A DNA stretch of 64,000 nt from an uncultured Pelagibacteraceae bacterium (lineage in GTDB: Bacteria; Pseudomonadota; Alphaproteobacteria; Pelagibacterales; Pelagibacteraceae). The stretch's first letter is position 1. Each line of letters opens with the position of its first letter. Position numbers and translations under genes: made by a program. The notes under the pieces were generated by a model. That model saw nothing but the letters and a program-made list of their open reading frames with translations, ran no database searches and was not told where the DNA came from. The stretch spans positions 1-64,000 of the forward strand of contig CACECL010000001.1 in NCBI GenBank assembly GCA_902557995.1. The letters are read 5' to 3'. Shown here piece by piece: positions 51,770 to 63,416 of this stretch.

Positions 51770-52000
51770 AGACCCCGTTTGCTTAATTAACTAAGTTAAT
51801 TAGGCAGCAAGTGCGTAACTTTCGTTAGCAATTATAAATTAGCCCGTTACGGTGGAACAATCCCGAACGAAAGAATAGCCTTTAGTCACCCGTCGAATCT
51901 AGTTCACCCCCATAAGTTGTAATGGTGGAGGTGGTGGGTACTGCCCCCACGTCCGCAATGGTTATTACGAAATTCGTTTATCGTCGTAGTTGGAAAACCA
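51745..52000 (-). ncRNA. ssrA: Two-piece (circularly permuted) tmRNA; coding piece about 51745-51911, acceptor piece from 51923 to about 52000 (acceptor 5' end not determined)
   Basis: Minus strand: 5' GGGGGTGAACTAGATTCGACGGG; tag ORF GCTAACGAAAGTTACGCACTTGCTGCCTAA = ANESYALAA*; upstream acceptor ...GTGGGGGCAGTACCCACCACCTCCACCA whose CACCTCC pairs with GGGGGTG; 11-nt intervening ATAAGTTGTAA (plus strand). Confidence 0.93.
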
Positions 52001-52044
52001 ACATTATTAATATAAAAGTAATTTCAATAGATTCAATAACAATC

Positions 52045-52992
52045 ATGAAATTAACTAAAGAACAACAAGAAGAAATAAAAAATCAACAATCTCAAAGCAA
52101 TCAAACAAAAAGAGTTACTGCGCCTGAGCTTGAAAAAATTCTGTATGAAGCAATTCCATCTTTAGATCATGGTTTTGTTAGAGTTGTTGATTATATGGGT
52201 GACGACACATCCATAGTTCAATCAGCTAGAGTGTCATATGGAAAAGGAACAAAACAAGTTTCAACTGATAAAGGTTTAATTAAATATTTGATGAGGCATT
52301 GGCATAGCACTCCATTTGAAATGTGTGAAATAAAATATCATGTTAAGCTTCCAATATTTATTGCAAGACAATGGATTAGACACAGAACTGCGAATGTTAA
52401 TGAATATTCTGCAAGATATTCAATTCTAGATAAAGAATTTTATTTGCCTTCACAAGAAAATTTAGCAGCTCAATCAACAAGCAACAGACAAGGTAGAGGA
52501 GATATCTTGGAGGGAAAACAGGCAGAGGAAGTTTTGGAACTTTTAAAAAGTGATGCGGAGAGAACTTATGATAATTATGAGACTATGCTAAATGAAAGAT
52601 TTGATGGATCAACTATTGATGAAAACAAAAAAGGTTTAGCAAGAGAACTTGCAAGGATGAATTTAACACTAAATACCTATACACAATGGTATTGGAAAAC
52701 TGATTTATTAAACTTAATGAATTTTTTAAGATTAAGAGCTGATAGTCATGCTCAATATGAAATTAGAGTTTATGCTGACATAATGTTGGATACTGTAAAA
52801 AAATGGGTTCCCATAACATATGATGCTTTTATGGATTATAGAGTTGGTGGTACAGAGGTTTCTGCAAAAGGAAAATTAATTATTCAAAAACTTATCAAGG
52901 GTGAAAATATAGATGTTGAAAGTTCTGGACTGTCTAAAAGAGAGTGGAATGAATTAATGACTGCTTTTGATCTTAAAGATAAGTTGATTTAA
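52045..52992 (+). CDS. thyX: Flavin-dependent thymidylate synthase
   Basis: [19 protein letters not shown] ThyX motif (RHRxxSxNExSxRY-type). Start ATG 52045; the 5' part of the 51922 ORF is tmRNA. Confidence 0.95.
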   Translation: MKLTKEQQEEIKNQQSQSNQTKRVTAPELEKILYEAIPSLDHGFVRVVDYMGDDTSIVQSARVSYGKGTKQVSTDKGLIKYLMRHWHSTPFEMCEIKYHVKLPIFIARQWIRHRTANVNEYSARYSILDKEFYLPSQENLAAQSTSNRQGRGDILEGKQAEEVLELLKSDAERTYDNYETMLNERFDGSTIDENKKGLARELARMNLTLNTYTQWYWKTDLLNLMNFLRLRADSHAQYEIRVYADIMLDTVKKWVPITYDAFMDYRVGGTEVSAKGKLIIQKLIKGENIDVESSGLSKREWNELMTAFDLKDKLI

Positions 52993-53848
52993 TTTTTTCA
53001 GCAAAATTCAAATATATTTTAGAAATTTCATGCTCAGAGTTAGCTTCCACAATTGGCTTTCCTTCATCACCAGTTTTACCCACTTCAGGATTAATTGGAA
53101 TTTCACCTAAAAATTCTTTTTGAAATTCCTCAGCTGTTTTTTTAACACCACCTTCTCCAAAAATTTTATATTTTTTTCCATCATCTCCTATAAAGAAACT
53201 CATATTGTCTACTAAACCTAAAATTTTTACTCCAAGCTTATCAAACATTTTTATTCCTCTTTTAACATCTAAAAGAGCTACTTCTTGAGGTGTACTAACA
53301 ATTATTGCACCATCCATTTTTATTTCTTGAGAAAATGTAAGTTGAGTATCACCAGTTCCTGGTGGCATATCAACAATAATAAAATCCAAATCTTTCCAAT
53401 TTACTTTCTGAGTAAAAGTTTTAATTGCACTTGTAACCATGGGGCCACGCCATATCATTGGAGTTTGTTGATCAGCTAAAAAACCAATAGACATACACTG
53501 AATGTCATATTTTGTAATAGGATCTAATTTTTGACCATCACTTTTTGGTTTTTCATTAATATCAAACATTTTAGGAATTGATGGACCATAAATATCCGCA
53601 TCTAAAAGACCAACTTTGCATCCAATTTTTTTCAAAGCTAAAGCAAGATTCGTTGCAAATGTAGATTTTCCAACACCACCTTTTGCACTAGAGATTGCAA
53701 TTGTAAACTTAGTACCAAGAATAGGATTTTTAGTGAATTTTTTAGGTTCTAGCTTACTTTTCATTGCGGCACTAAGTTCAGGTTTTTTATCAATCATAAA
53801 GGCATCATTACTTGTTTTTTGCAATAAAGACACTATATACTTTGGCAT
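52973..53848 (-). CDS. Mrp/ApbC iron-sulfur carrier ATPase
   Basis: [39 protein letters not shown]. Start may be 53848 or internal (MIDKKPEL). Confidence 0.93.
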   Translation of the reverse strand: MPKYIVSLLQKTSNDAFMIDKKPELSAAMKSKLEPKKFTKNPILGTKFTIAISSAKGGVGKSTFATNLALALKKIGCKVGLLDADIYGPSIPKMFDINEKPKSDGQKLDPITKYDIQCMSIGFLADQQTPMIWRGPMVTSAIKTFTQKVNWKDLDFIIVDMPPGTGDTQLTFSQEIKMDGAIIVSTPQEVALLDVKRGIKMFDKLGVKILGLVDNMSFFIGDDGKKYKIFGEGGVKKTAEEFQKEFLGEIPINPEVGKTGDEGKPIVEANSEHEISKIYLNFAEKIKSTYL

Positions 53849-54947
53849 GTCAGACGATTTTAAGGGTCAAAGTCCTTGGGGAGCACCTCCTGGTGGAGGT
53901 GGCGGAGGCAATGGATCAGGTAGAGGTCCAACACCACCAAACGTCGATGAATTAATTAGAGATCTTCAAGATAAAATTAAAAGATTTTTACCTGGTGGAA
54001 AAACTTCAGGTGGAAAATCAATAAGTTTAATTTTACTAGTTTTAGTTTTTGTATGGTTAGCAAGTGGACTTTATAGAGTACTACCCGATGAACAAGGCGT
54101 TGTATTAAGATTTGGAAAGTTTGTAAAAACTACACAGCCTGGTTTGAACTATCATATACCTTTTCCAGTTGAAACTGTTCAAACACCAAAAGTCACTAAA
54201 GTAAATCGAATGGATATAGGATTTAGATCTGAGAGAGATAGTGGTTTTTCTACAGGTGGCGGGGTTGCAGATGTACCACAAGAAAGTTTGATGTTAACTG
54301 GAGATGAAAACATTGTTAACATAGACTTTTCAGTATTTTGGGTAATTAAAGACGCTGGTAATTTTTTATTCAAAATTCAAGACCCAGAAGGTACGGTTAA
54401 AGCAGCTGCCGAAACTGCAATGAGGGAAGTAATTGCAAAAAGTGATATTCAGCCAATTTTAACAGAGGGAAGATCTAAAATTGAGCTTGAAACTCAAGAA
54501 ATTATTCAAACTATCTTAGATGATTACGAAAGTGGTATTCAAATTACACAAGTTCAAACTCAAAAAGCCGACCCACCTGATCAAGTAATTGACGCATTCA
54601 GAGATGTACAGGCTGCAAGAGCAGACATGGAAAGATCAAAAAACGAAGCTGAAGCTTATGCCAATGATGTTATTCCAAGAGCACGAGGGGAAGCGCAAAA
54701 AATTTTACAAGCAGCAGAAGCTTACAAAAAAGAAGTTGTTGCAAAAGCAGAGGGTGAAGCAAGTAGATTTATAGCTATTTACAATGAGTATAAAAATGCA
54801 AAAGCAGTCACTCAAGAGAGAATGTATTTAGAAACTATGGAAAAGGTATTAGCTGACATAGATAAAGTAATTATAGAGAAAAATGCAGGTTCAGGAGTTG
54901 TTCCATACTTACCATTACCTGAACTAAAAAAGAAAGCGACAAATTAA
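53847..54947 (+). CDS. hflK: FtsH protease activity modulator HflK
   Basis: [25 protein letters not shown]...; SPFH domain; track start 53616 is antisense to mrp. Confidence 0.94.
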   Translation: MSDDFKGQSPWGAPPGGGGGGNGSGRGPTPPNVDELIRDLQDKIKRFLPGGKTSGGKSISLILLVLVFVWLASGLYRVLPDEQGVVLRFGKFVKTTQPGLNYHIPFPVETVQTPKVTKVNRMDIGFRSERDSGFSTGGGVADVPQESLMLTGDENIVNIDFSVFWVIKDAGNFLFKIQDPEGTVKAAAETAMREVIAKSDIQPILTEGRSKIELETQEIIQTILDDYESGIQITQVQTQKADPPDQVIDAFRDVQAARADMERSKNEAEAYANDVIPRARGEAQKILQAAEAYKKEVVAKAEGEASRFIAIYNEYKNAKAVTQERMYLETMEKVLADIDKVIIEKNAGSGVVPYLPLPELKKKATN

Positions 54948-54948
54948 G

Positions 54949-55821
54949 ATGAAAGCTGGAAAAATATTAGCAGGTGTATTAGTTGCAATTGGTGTTGTAG
55001 CTTTTTTATCAGTAATCATAGTTAAAGAGGTTAACCAAGCAATTATTCTTCAGTTTGGTGATCCAAAACGAATAATAATGAAGCCTGGTTTAAATTTTAA
55101 AATTCCATTTATCCAAAACGTTGTCTATTTAGATAAAAGAATTTTAAACTTAGATGCTCCACCAGAGGAGGTTATTGCATCAGATCAAAAACGTTTAATA
55201 GTAGATGCATTCGCAAGATTTCAGATCGTAGATCCACTTAAGTTTTATATTTCAGTTGGAAACGAAAGAGTTGCGAGATCAAGGCTGTCAACAATTATAA
55301 ATTCAAGAATTAGAAATGTATTAGGTCAAGAGGAATTGCAAACATTATTATCTAAAGATAGATCTAAGCAAATGGCTTTAATTAAAGAAGGTGTAAACAA
55401 CGAAGCACAAAACTTTGGAATTAATATTGTTGATGTCAGAATTAAAAGAGCAGATCTTCCACAAGCAAATAGTGATGCTATTTATAGAAGAATGCAGACT
55501 GAGAGGGAAAGAGAAGCAAAAGAATTTAGAGCAAAAGGTGCGGAGATGGCAGTTACAATTACATCAACTGCAGACAAAGAAGTTACTGTAATATTAGCAG
55601 ATGCTCAAAAACAATCTGAGATTATGAAAGGGGAAGGTGACGGTTTAAGAAATAAAATATTTGCTGACGCCTTTGGTCAAGATCCCGAATTTTTTGCTTT
55701 CTACAGAGCTATGCAGGCATATGAAAAAGCTCTTATAGGTGGTGAAACTTCTCTAATTTTATCACCTGATAGTGAATTTTTTAAATTTTTTGGAAACATA
55801 AAACCTGAGATCCAACAATAA
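54949..55821 (+). CDS. hflC: Protease modulator HflC
   Basis: SPFH domain, REREAKEFRAKGAEMA, paired with HflK. Confidence 0.94.
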   Translation: MKAGKILAGVLVAIGVVAFLSVIIVKEVNQAIILQFGDPKRIIMKPGLNFKIPFIQNVVYLDKRILNLDAPPEEVIASDQKRLIVDAFARFQIVDPLKFYISVGNERVARSRLSTIINSRIRNVLGQEELQTLLSKDRSKQMALIKEGVNNEAQNFGINIVDVRIKRADLPQANSDAIYRRMQTEREREAKEFRAKGAEMAVTITSTADKEVTVILADAQKQSEIMKGEGDGLRNKIFADAFGQDPEFFAFYRAMQAYEKALIGGETSLILSPDSEFFKFFGNIKPEIQQ

Positions 55822-55828
55822 TTCTTAA

Positions 55829-56014
55829 ATGCGTGAGCTAGTTATAGCTTTTGGTCTTTTTTTATTTATTGAGGGAATTTTGTACGCCTTATTTCCAGCA
55901 AAAATGAAAAGTATGTTGAAAAAATTAGAACTTGTTAAAGATAGTCAGCTTAGATCAGGCGGACTTATTTTTGCTGTAATAGGTTTTATAATTATTTATT
56001 ACATTAAGAGCTAA
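55829..56014 (+). CDS. DUF2065 small membrane protein
   Basis: FLFIEGILYALFPAKMKSML...LRSGGLIFAVIGFIIIYYI between hflC and degP. Confidence 0.8.
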   Translation: MRELVIAFGLFLFIEGILYALFPAKMKSMLKKLELVKDSQLRSGGLIFAVIGFIIIYYIKS

Positions 56015-56015
56015 T

Positions 56016-57434
56016 ATGAATAAGATTAAATTTATATTCTTAACCCTTGTTATATCATTTAGCTTTTCATTAAATGTAAACTCCAAATCAGTTCCTGCTT
56101 CCTTTGCGGATCTTGCAGAAAAATTAATGCCATCTGTGGTAAATATTTCTACTACAACTACTGTAGTTACAAACACCAACCCTTTTCCTTTTCAATTTCC
56201 TCCTGGTTCTCCTTTTGGGGATATGTTTAAAGAATTTGGAACACCTCAGGAAAGACAATCAGCTGCTTTAGGTTCTGGGTTTATTATAGATGAAAAAGGA
56301 ATTGTGGTTACGAATAATCACGTTATCCAAAATGCTGACGACATTATTGTTAGAGTAAACGGTGACCAAGAATTTAAAGCTAAGGTCCTTGGTGCTGACC
56401 CATTAATGGATATTGCTGTTTTACAATTAGAAACAGATGAAAAGTTTATCCCAGTTGCATTCGGTGACTCTGATAAAGCAAGAATTGGTGATTGGGTTTT
56501 AGCAATTGGAAATCCGTTTGGTTTAGGTGGAACTGTTACTGCTGGAATTATTTCAGCAAGAAATCGATCAATTGGTTTATCAAGATATGAAGATTTTATA
56601 CAAACTGATGCATCTATAAATTCTGGAAATTCTGGAGGTCCTTTGTTTGATATGGAAGGAAACGTAATTGGAATTAATACAGCAATTCTTGGACGTAATG
56701 GTTCTATTGGAATTGGATTTTCTATACCATCAAACAGTGCTCAAATTGTAATTAAACAGTTAATTGAATTTGGTGAAACAAAAAGAGGTTGGTTGGGTGT
56801 TAGAATTAAAGATGTTACAAAAGAAATTGCTGAAGTTGAAAAATTAGACAAAGCACGAGGAGCACTTGTCGCAAGTGTTGCCGAAAATAGTCCTTCAGAA
56901 AAAGCAGGAATACAAGCTGATGATATTATTTTAGAATTTAATGGAGAAAAAATAAATCAAATGAAAGAACTTCCAGCGATCGTTGCACGTACAGAAGTTG
57001 GAAAAAAAGTTGAGGTTAAAATTTGGAGAGACAAAAAAGAGATTATTAAAAATGTTATTTTAGGAAGATTAGAAACTTCAGAAGATTTTAAAATAAGTAA
57101 AAATCAAGAAACTGAAAAACAAAATAATAATGAAGAAATAATTGAAAGTCTAAGAATTGCAGTAAGACAATTAACTAAAGAAGATATTAAAAATAGAAAT
57201 TTACCAAACCAAACTACAGGACTTGTTATTACTAAAATTGCAAACAACAGCCCTGTAGCAAATTCAATTGAGCTTAACAGTATTATTATTGAAGCTCAGA
57301 AGAAAAAAATTAGATCAGCAGATGACCTAAGAAATATTGCTAAGGAAGTTTTGAATTCAAATCAAAAGACACTTTTACTCGCAATCTATAACAATCAAAA
57401 TCAACGAAGATATATCGGTGTTAAACTAGATTGA
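56016..57434 (+). CDS. Periplasmic serine protease DegP/HtrA family
   Basis: NNHVIQNADDI, DASINSGNSGGPLF, two PDZ-like domains. Confidence 0.96.
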   Translation: MNKIKFIFLTLVISFSFSLNVNSKSVPASFADLAEKLMPSVVNISTTTTVVTNTNPFPFQFPPGSPFGDMFKEFGTPQERQSAALGSGFIIDEKGIVVTNNHVIQNADDIIVRVNGDQEFKAKVLGADPLMDIAVLQLETDEKFIPVAFGDSDKARIGDWVLAIGNPFGLGGTVTAGIISARNRSIGLSRYEDFIQTDASINSGNSGGPLFDMEGNVIGINTAILGRNGSIGIGFSIPSNSAQIVIKQLIEFGETKRGWLGVRIKDVTKEIAEVEKLDKARGALVASVAENSPSEKAGIQADDIILEFNGEKINQMKELPAIVARTEVGKKVEVKIWRDKKEIIKNVILGRLETSEDFKISKNQETEKQNNNEEIIESLRIAVRQLTKEDIKNRNLPNQTTGLVITKIANNSPVANSIELNSIIIEAQKKKIRSADDLRNIAKEVLNSNQKTLLLAIYNNQNQRRYIGVKLD

Positions 57435-57436
57435 TC

Positions 57437-58345
57437 ATGGATTTAAAATCCAAGATTGTATTAATCTCAGGTCCTACAGCTTCAGGAAAATCAAGTTTTG
57501 CAATTAATTTTGCAAAAAAAGTTAATGGAGAAATTATTAATGCTGACAGTATGCAAGTATACAAACAGCTTAAAATTTTATCGGCTAGACCAGATCCAAA
57601 AAAATATCAGAAAATAAGACATCATTTGTATGGTTTTCATAATGTTACAAAAAACTTCTCTACAGGTGATTGGCTTAAGCTTGTAATTAAAAAAATTAGC
57701 GAAGTTCAAAAAAGAAAAAAAATTCCAATTCTTGTTGGAGGTACAGGTTTATACTTCAAAGCTTTAACTGATGGTTTGGTTAAAATACCAAATATTTCAT
57801 TAAAATTAAGAACTCAAATTAGAGATTTACAAAAAAAACTTGGACAAAAGAAGTTTTATGAAAAACTATTAAAACTAGATCCATCCTCAATAGGAAAAAT
57901 AAACCCTACAGACACGCAAAGATCTATCAGAGCTTATGAAGTTAAAAAGTTTACAAAAAAATCTCTACACGAATGGTTTAAAAACACAAAATCAAACTTC
58001 ACAGAAGATGATTTTTTTAAAGTTTATATTGATTACCCTAGACAAGAATTAATTGAGCGAATTAATGTAAGAACAAGTGAGATGATAGAAAATGGAGCAA
58101 TAAAAGAAGTAAAAGGCTTCATAAAGCTTAGGGTTAGAAAAGATAAAAGTGCAAACAAAGCTATTGGAGTTAATGAAATTAGAGAATATTTAAAAAAACA
58201 AAAAGATTTGAAGGGTACTAAAGAAAAAATAGCCATAAAAACCAGACAATACGCCAAAAGACAAAGTACTTGGGCTAGAGGCAATATGATGAGCTGGATA
58301 AAATTGAAGCCACAAGACGTAAATAACTTTTTGAAAAAAATTTAA
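57437..58345 (+). CDS. miaA: tRNA dimethylallyltransferase
   Basis: LISGPTASGKSSFAI; NADSMQVYKQLKILSARP; VGGTGLYFKAL. Confidence 0.96.
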   Translation: MDLKSKIVLISGPTASGKSSFAINFAKKVNGEIINADSMQVYKQLKILSARPDPKKYQKIRHHLYGFHNVTKNFSTGDWLKLVIKKISEVQKRKKIPILVGGTGLYFKALTDGLVKIPNISLKLRTQIRDLQKKLGQKKFYEKLLKLDPSSIGKINPTDTQRSIRAYEVKKFTKKSLHEWFKNTKSNFTEDDFFKVYIDYPRQELIERINVRTSEMIENGAIKEVKGFIKLRVRKDKSANKAIGVNEIREYLKKQKDLKGTKEKIAIKTRQYAKRQSTWARGNMMSWIKLKPQDVNNFLKKI

Positions 58346-58397
58346 AATTTTCATTCTTAAACTTGACCAATGAGCACAACTTCAGCTAGATTGCCTA

Positions 58398-60164
58398 ATG
58401 CCAAAATTATTAACTGGAGCAGAAATTGTATTCAAATGTCTTGAAGACCAAAAGGTAGAGCATATCTTTGGTTATCCAGGTGGTGCAGTATTACCAATTT
58501 ATGATGAATTAAAAAATCATCCTTCTATCAAACATATTTTAGTTAGACATGAGCAAGGTGCTGGACACGCAGCTGAAGGTTACGCAAGATCATCAGGAAA
58601 ACCAGGTGTAGTATTAGTTACATCAGGCCCTGGAGCCACTAATGTTGTTACAGCATTAACCGATGCGTATATGGACTCTGTCCCACTAGTTTGTATTTCT
58701 GGTCAAGTTCCAACACATTTAATTGGAACAGATGCTTTTCAAGAATGTGACACCACAGGAATTACAAGACCTTGTACGAAACATAATTGGTTAGTTAAAG
58801 ATATTAATGATCTTTCTAAAGTTATTCATGAGGCTTTTAGAGTTGCAACAACTGGAAGACCAGGACCAGTATTAATTGATATTCCAAAAGATATTCAATT
58901 TGCAAAAACAAAATATAAAAAACCGAATAAAGAAAAAAGTTTAAATGGAAAATCCCACAATAAATTTTCCCAAGATCAAATTGATGAATTGGTAAAATTA
59001 TTAAGTAAGGCTAAAAAACCAATCATTTATAGTGGTGGAGGAGTAATTAACTCAGGTCCAAAAGCAAGCCAGGCTTTAAGAGAATTTGTTGAGCTAACTG
59101 GTTTTCCTATAACTTCTACACTTCAAGGATTAGGTGCGTACCCTGGAGATGATAATCAATTTTTAGGAATGCTGGGTATGCATGGTACTTACGAAGCAAA
59201 TAATGCTATGCATGATTGTGATCTTTTAATTAATATTGGTGCAAGATTTGATGACCGTATTACTGGAAAAATTGATGAGTTTTCACCAAATTCAAAAAAG
59301 GTTCATATTGATATAGATCCATCATCAATTAATAAAATTATCAAAGTAGATCTTGCAATAGTTGGAGACGTTACCAGTGTTATCAGTAAAATTAATAAGA
59401 AAATTGCTAAAAGAAAAAATGGTCATAGTAAGTCAAATAAATCAAATATAGCTAAGTGGTGGGAGCAAATAGAAAAATGGAGAGAAAAAGATTCTCTTAA
59501 TTTTATAAATAGTGATGAAAGTATAAAACCTCAACATGCCGTTCAAAGGCTTTATGAATTAACTAAGAACAAAGATACTTATGTTACTACTGAGGTTGGG
59601 CAACATCAAATGTGGGCTGCTCAACATTATAAATTTAATAAACCAAACAGATGGATGACGTCTGGTGGTTTAGGAACCATGGGGTATGGATTGCCAGCGG
59701 CGGTTGGTGTTCAAATTGCTCATCCTGAAAAATTAGTAATTGATATTGCTGGAGAAGCTTCAGTTTTAATGACTATGCAAGAAATGTCTACTGCAGTTCA
59801 ATATAATCTTCCTATAAAAATATTTATTTTAAATAACCAATATATGGGAATGGTAAGACAATGGCAGGAATTACTGCATGAAAAAAATTATTCTGAAAGT
59901 TATTCTGAAGCATTACCTGATTTTATGAAAATGGCAGAAGCTTATGGGTGCAAAGGAATTAAAGCAGATAGACCATCTGAGCTTGATGATAAAATTCAAG
60001 AAATGATTGATTATGATGGACCAGTTATATTTGATTGTCATGTGGATCCTAATGAGAATTGCTTCCCAATGATACCATCTGGAAAACCTCATAACCAAAT
60101 GATCTTGGGCCCAAATGAACAAGAGGAAAATAAAATTAAAGGAAAAGGCAAAGCCTTAGTATAA
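58398..60164 (+). CDS. ilvB: Acetolactate synthase large subunit
   Basis: FGYPGGAVLPIYDEL; GPGATNVVTALTDAYMDSVPLVCISGQV; ThDP motif. Confidence 0.97.
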   Translation: MPKLLTGAEIVFKCLEDQKVEHIFGYPGGAVLPIYDELKNHPSIKHILVRHEQGAGHAAEGYARSSGKPGVVLVTSGPGATNVVTALTDAYMDSVPLVCISGQVPTHLIGTDAFQECDTTGITRPCTKHNWLVKDINDLSKVIHEAFRVATTGRPGPVLIDIPKDIQFAKTKYKKPNKEKSLNGKSHNKFSQDQIDELVKLLSKAKKPIIYSGGGVINSGPKASQALREFVELTGFPITSTLQGLGAYPGDDNQFLGMLGMHGTYEANNAMHDCDLLINIGARFDDRITGKIDEFSPNSKKVHIDIDPSSINKIIKVDLAIVGDVTSVISKINKKIAKRKNGHSKSNKSNIAKWWEQIEKWREKDSLNFINSDESIKPQHAVQRLYELTKNKDTYVTTEVGQHQMWAAQHYKFNKPNRWMTSGGLGTMGYGLPAAVGVQIAHPEKLVIDIAGEASVLMTMQEMSTAVQYNLPIKIFILNNQYMGMVRQWQELLHEKNYSESYSEALPDFMKMAEAYGCKGIKADRPSELDDKIQEMIDYDGPVIFDCHVDPNENCFPMIPSGKPHNQMILGPNEQEENKIKGKGKALV

Positions 60165-60169
60165 TCATA

Positions 60170-60718
60170 ATGCCAAAATCAAAATCAGCTTATAGCGTTC
60201 CTACAAAAAAACAAAAATCAGACACATATATATTTGTTGTTTGGGTAGATAATGAGGCTGGAGTTTTAGCAAGGGTAGTAGGTTTATTTTCTGGAAGAGG
60301 ATATAATATTGAATCGTTGGCAGTTGCAGAAGTTGATGCGGTTAAAAATATTTCAAGAATAACAATTGTTACGACCGGCACACCTCAAGTAATTGATCAA
60401 ATAAGACTTCAGTTAACTAAATTAGTGCCCGTCCATAAAGTTGCTGAGTTTAAAAGAGAGGACAAGGACGTAATATTTAAGGAAATGGCTTTATTTAAAG
60501 TAGTAGGCAAAAGAAATAAAATTGAAAAATGTTTAAATGCTTGTAAAAAATTTAATCCCGTAATATTAGATGAAACAAAATCTTCAGCAGTAATTCAAAT
60601 AACTGCTTTAAGAAGAGAAATTGATGTAATGAATAAAAAATTAAAGCCTTTGGGACTTATAAGTACTTCGAGAACAGGGGCAGTAGCTATGACCAGAGGT
60701 GCTAAAATATTTAATTAA
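60170..60718 (+). CDS. ilvH: Acetolactate synthase small subunit
   Basis: VDNEAGVLARVVGLFSGRGYNIESLAVAEV ACT domain. Confidence 0.97.
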   Translation: MPKSKSAYSVPTKKQKSDTYIFVVWVDNEAGVLARVVGLFSGRGYNIESLAVAEVDAVKNISRITIVTTGTPQVIDQIRLQLTKLVPVHKVAEFKREDKDVIFKEMALFKVVGKRNKIEKCLNACKKFNPVILDETKSSAVIQITALRREIDVMNKKLKPLGLISTSRTGAVAMTRGAKIFN

Positions 60719-61759
<1,041 letters not shown>

Positions 61760-61841
61760 ATTCTATCAGTAAATTATTACTACTATAATTCAATTATTTC
61801 ACTTATACTTTTTTAAATTAATTTTAAAAATGAGGGGAATA

Positions 61842-63404
61842 ATGAACACTAAAAATATAGTAAGAATACTATTGTCATTAGTTCTAGTATTTGGATTTTC
61901 TTCAGCATGGGCGAAAACTATTAAATGGTCTATGCAAGGAGATAGTCTTACACTAGATCCGCATGCACAAAACGAGGGTCCAACTACACAAGTATCTAGA
62001 CAAGTTTATGAAGCTCTAGTTCAAAGAGGTTTGGATATGAAAATCGGACCTGCTTTAGCAACAAAGTGGAGAGCAATTGATCCAAATAATTGGGAATTTA
62101 CATTAAGAAAAGGTGTAAAATTTTCTGATGGTTCTAATATGACATCAGAAGATGTCGTATTTAGCATATTAAGAGCTAAACAAAGAACATCGGATTTTAA
62201 AGAGTACATAAGCACTATATCAGGAGTTAAAGCGGTTGGTGATCACTCTGTTATGATTACAACAAGTAAACCTAATCCTATTCTGTTAAATCAACTCTCA
62301 AATATTTTTATCATGTCAAAAGCATGGTCAGAGAAAAATTTTGCGATGGCTCCACAAAATTGGGATGCAGGGCAAGAAACATTTTCAGCTACAAATGCTT
62401 TAGGAACTGGACCTTTTAAAATTACTTTAAGAGAGCCAAACACTAAAACTGTGTTTAAAAGAAATAAACACTGGTGGGGTGAAATGAAAGATAAGAGTGT
62501 AACTCAAATTGAATTACTTCCAATTAAAAATGCAGCAACTAGAGTTGCAGCATTGTTATCTGGAGAAATTGACATAGTTACAGATGCACCTGTTCAGGAT
62601 TTAAAAAGAATTGGTTCTTCTTCAGGTCACAAAGTTGAAAGCACAGCACAAATGCGTACAATTTTCTTAGGAATGGATCAAGCAGCTGACAAGTTAAGAA
62701 CAGGTAACACAGGTGATAACCCATTTAAGAAAAAAGAGGTAAGACAAGCTCTTTATCAAGCAATTGATATAGAAGCGATCAAGAAAAAAGTTATGAGAGG
62801 TTTAAGTGAGCCAGCTGGAATTATAACTTTTCCAGGTGTAAATGGTTACACTAAGGATCTTGATAAAAGATTACCTTACGATGTCAATGCCGCAAAAAAA
62901 CTTTTAGCTGATGCAGGATATCCTAATGGTTTTGATGTTGAGCTGAGATGTCCAAATGACAGATATGTTAACGATGAAGCAATTTGCACAGCTGTTGTTG
63001 GAATGTTAGGTAAAATTGGAGTTAATGTTAATTTATTTGCTCAAACTAAAAGCAAGCACTTCAAAGAGCTAAAAGATAATCAGGGTGATTTCTATATGCT
63101 AGGATGGGGTGTTCCTACACTAGATAGTCATTATGTATTTCATTATTTGTATGAGTCAGGTGCTAGCTGGAATAAAGTTAACTTTAGTAACGCAGACGTA
63201 GATGCTGCAATTAGAGTCATGGAAGGTGAAGTTGATTTAGACAAAAGAAATGCGGCAATAGCAAAAGCTTGGAAAATTGTAAAAGATGATATTTCATATC
63301 TTCCTTTACACCACCAAGTAATTTCTTGGGCATCTAAGAGCAATGTTAATGTTCCTATCAGACCAAATAACGAACCGTTATTTAGGACTGCTAGTTTTAA
63401 CTAA
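61842..63404 (+). CDS. ABC transporter substrate-binding protein, SBP family 5 (peptide/dipeptide type)
   Basis: Signal peptide; LTLDPHAQNEGPTTQVSRQVYEALV; KWRAIDPNNWEFTLRKGVKFSDG. Confidence 0.95.
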   Translation: MNTKNIVRILLSLVLVFGFSSAWAKTIKWSMQGDSLTLDPHAQNEGPTTQVSRQVYEALVQRGLDMKIGPALATKWRAIDPNNWEFTLRKGVKFSDGSNMTSEDVVFSILRAKQRTSDFKEYISTISGVKAVGDHSVMITTSKPNPILLNQLSNIFIMSKAWSEKNFAMAPQNWDAGQETFSATNALGTGPFKITLREPNTKTVFKRNKHWWGEMKDKSVTQIELLPIKNAATRVAALLSGEIDIVTDAPVQDLKRIGSSSGHKVESTAQMRTIFLGMDQAADKLRTGNTGDNPFKKKEVRQALYQAIDIEAIKKKVMRGLSEPAGIITFPGVNGYTKDLDKRLPYDVNAAKKLLADAGYPNGFDVELRCPNDRYVNDEAICTAVVGMLGKIGVNVNLFAQTKSKHFKELKDNQGDFYMLGWGVPTLDSHYVFHYLYESGASWNKVNFSNADVDAAIRVMEGEVDLDKRNAAIAKAWKIVKDDISYLPLHHQVISWASKSNVNVPIRPNNEPLFRTASFN

Positions 63405-63416
63405 TCAAAAATTATT

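Noticed and set aside
51922-52044. N-terminal extension of the thyX ORF ([27 protein letters not shown]...)
   Set aside because: This stretch is the antisense of the tmRNA acceptor piece; the ATG at 52045 gives a normal ThyX N-terminus.
53616-53846. N-terminal extension of the hflK ORF
   Set aside because: Antisense to mrp, with unrelated sequence before the clear HflK start [12 protein letters not shown] at 53847.
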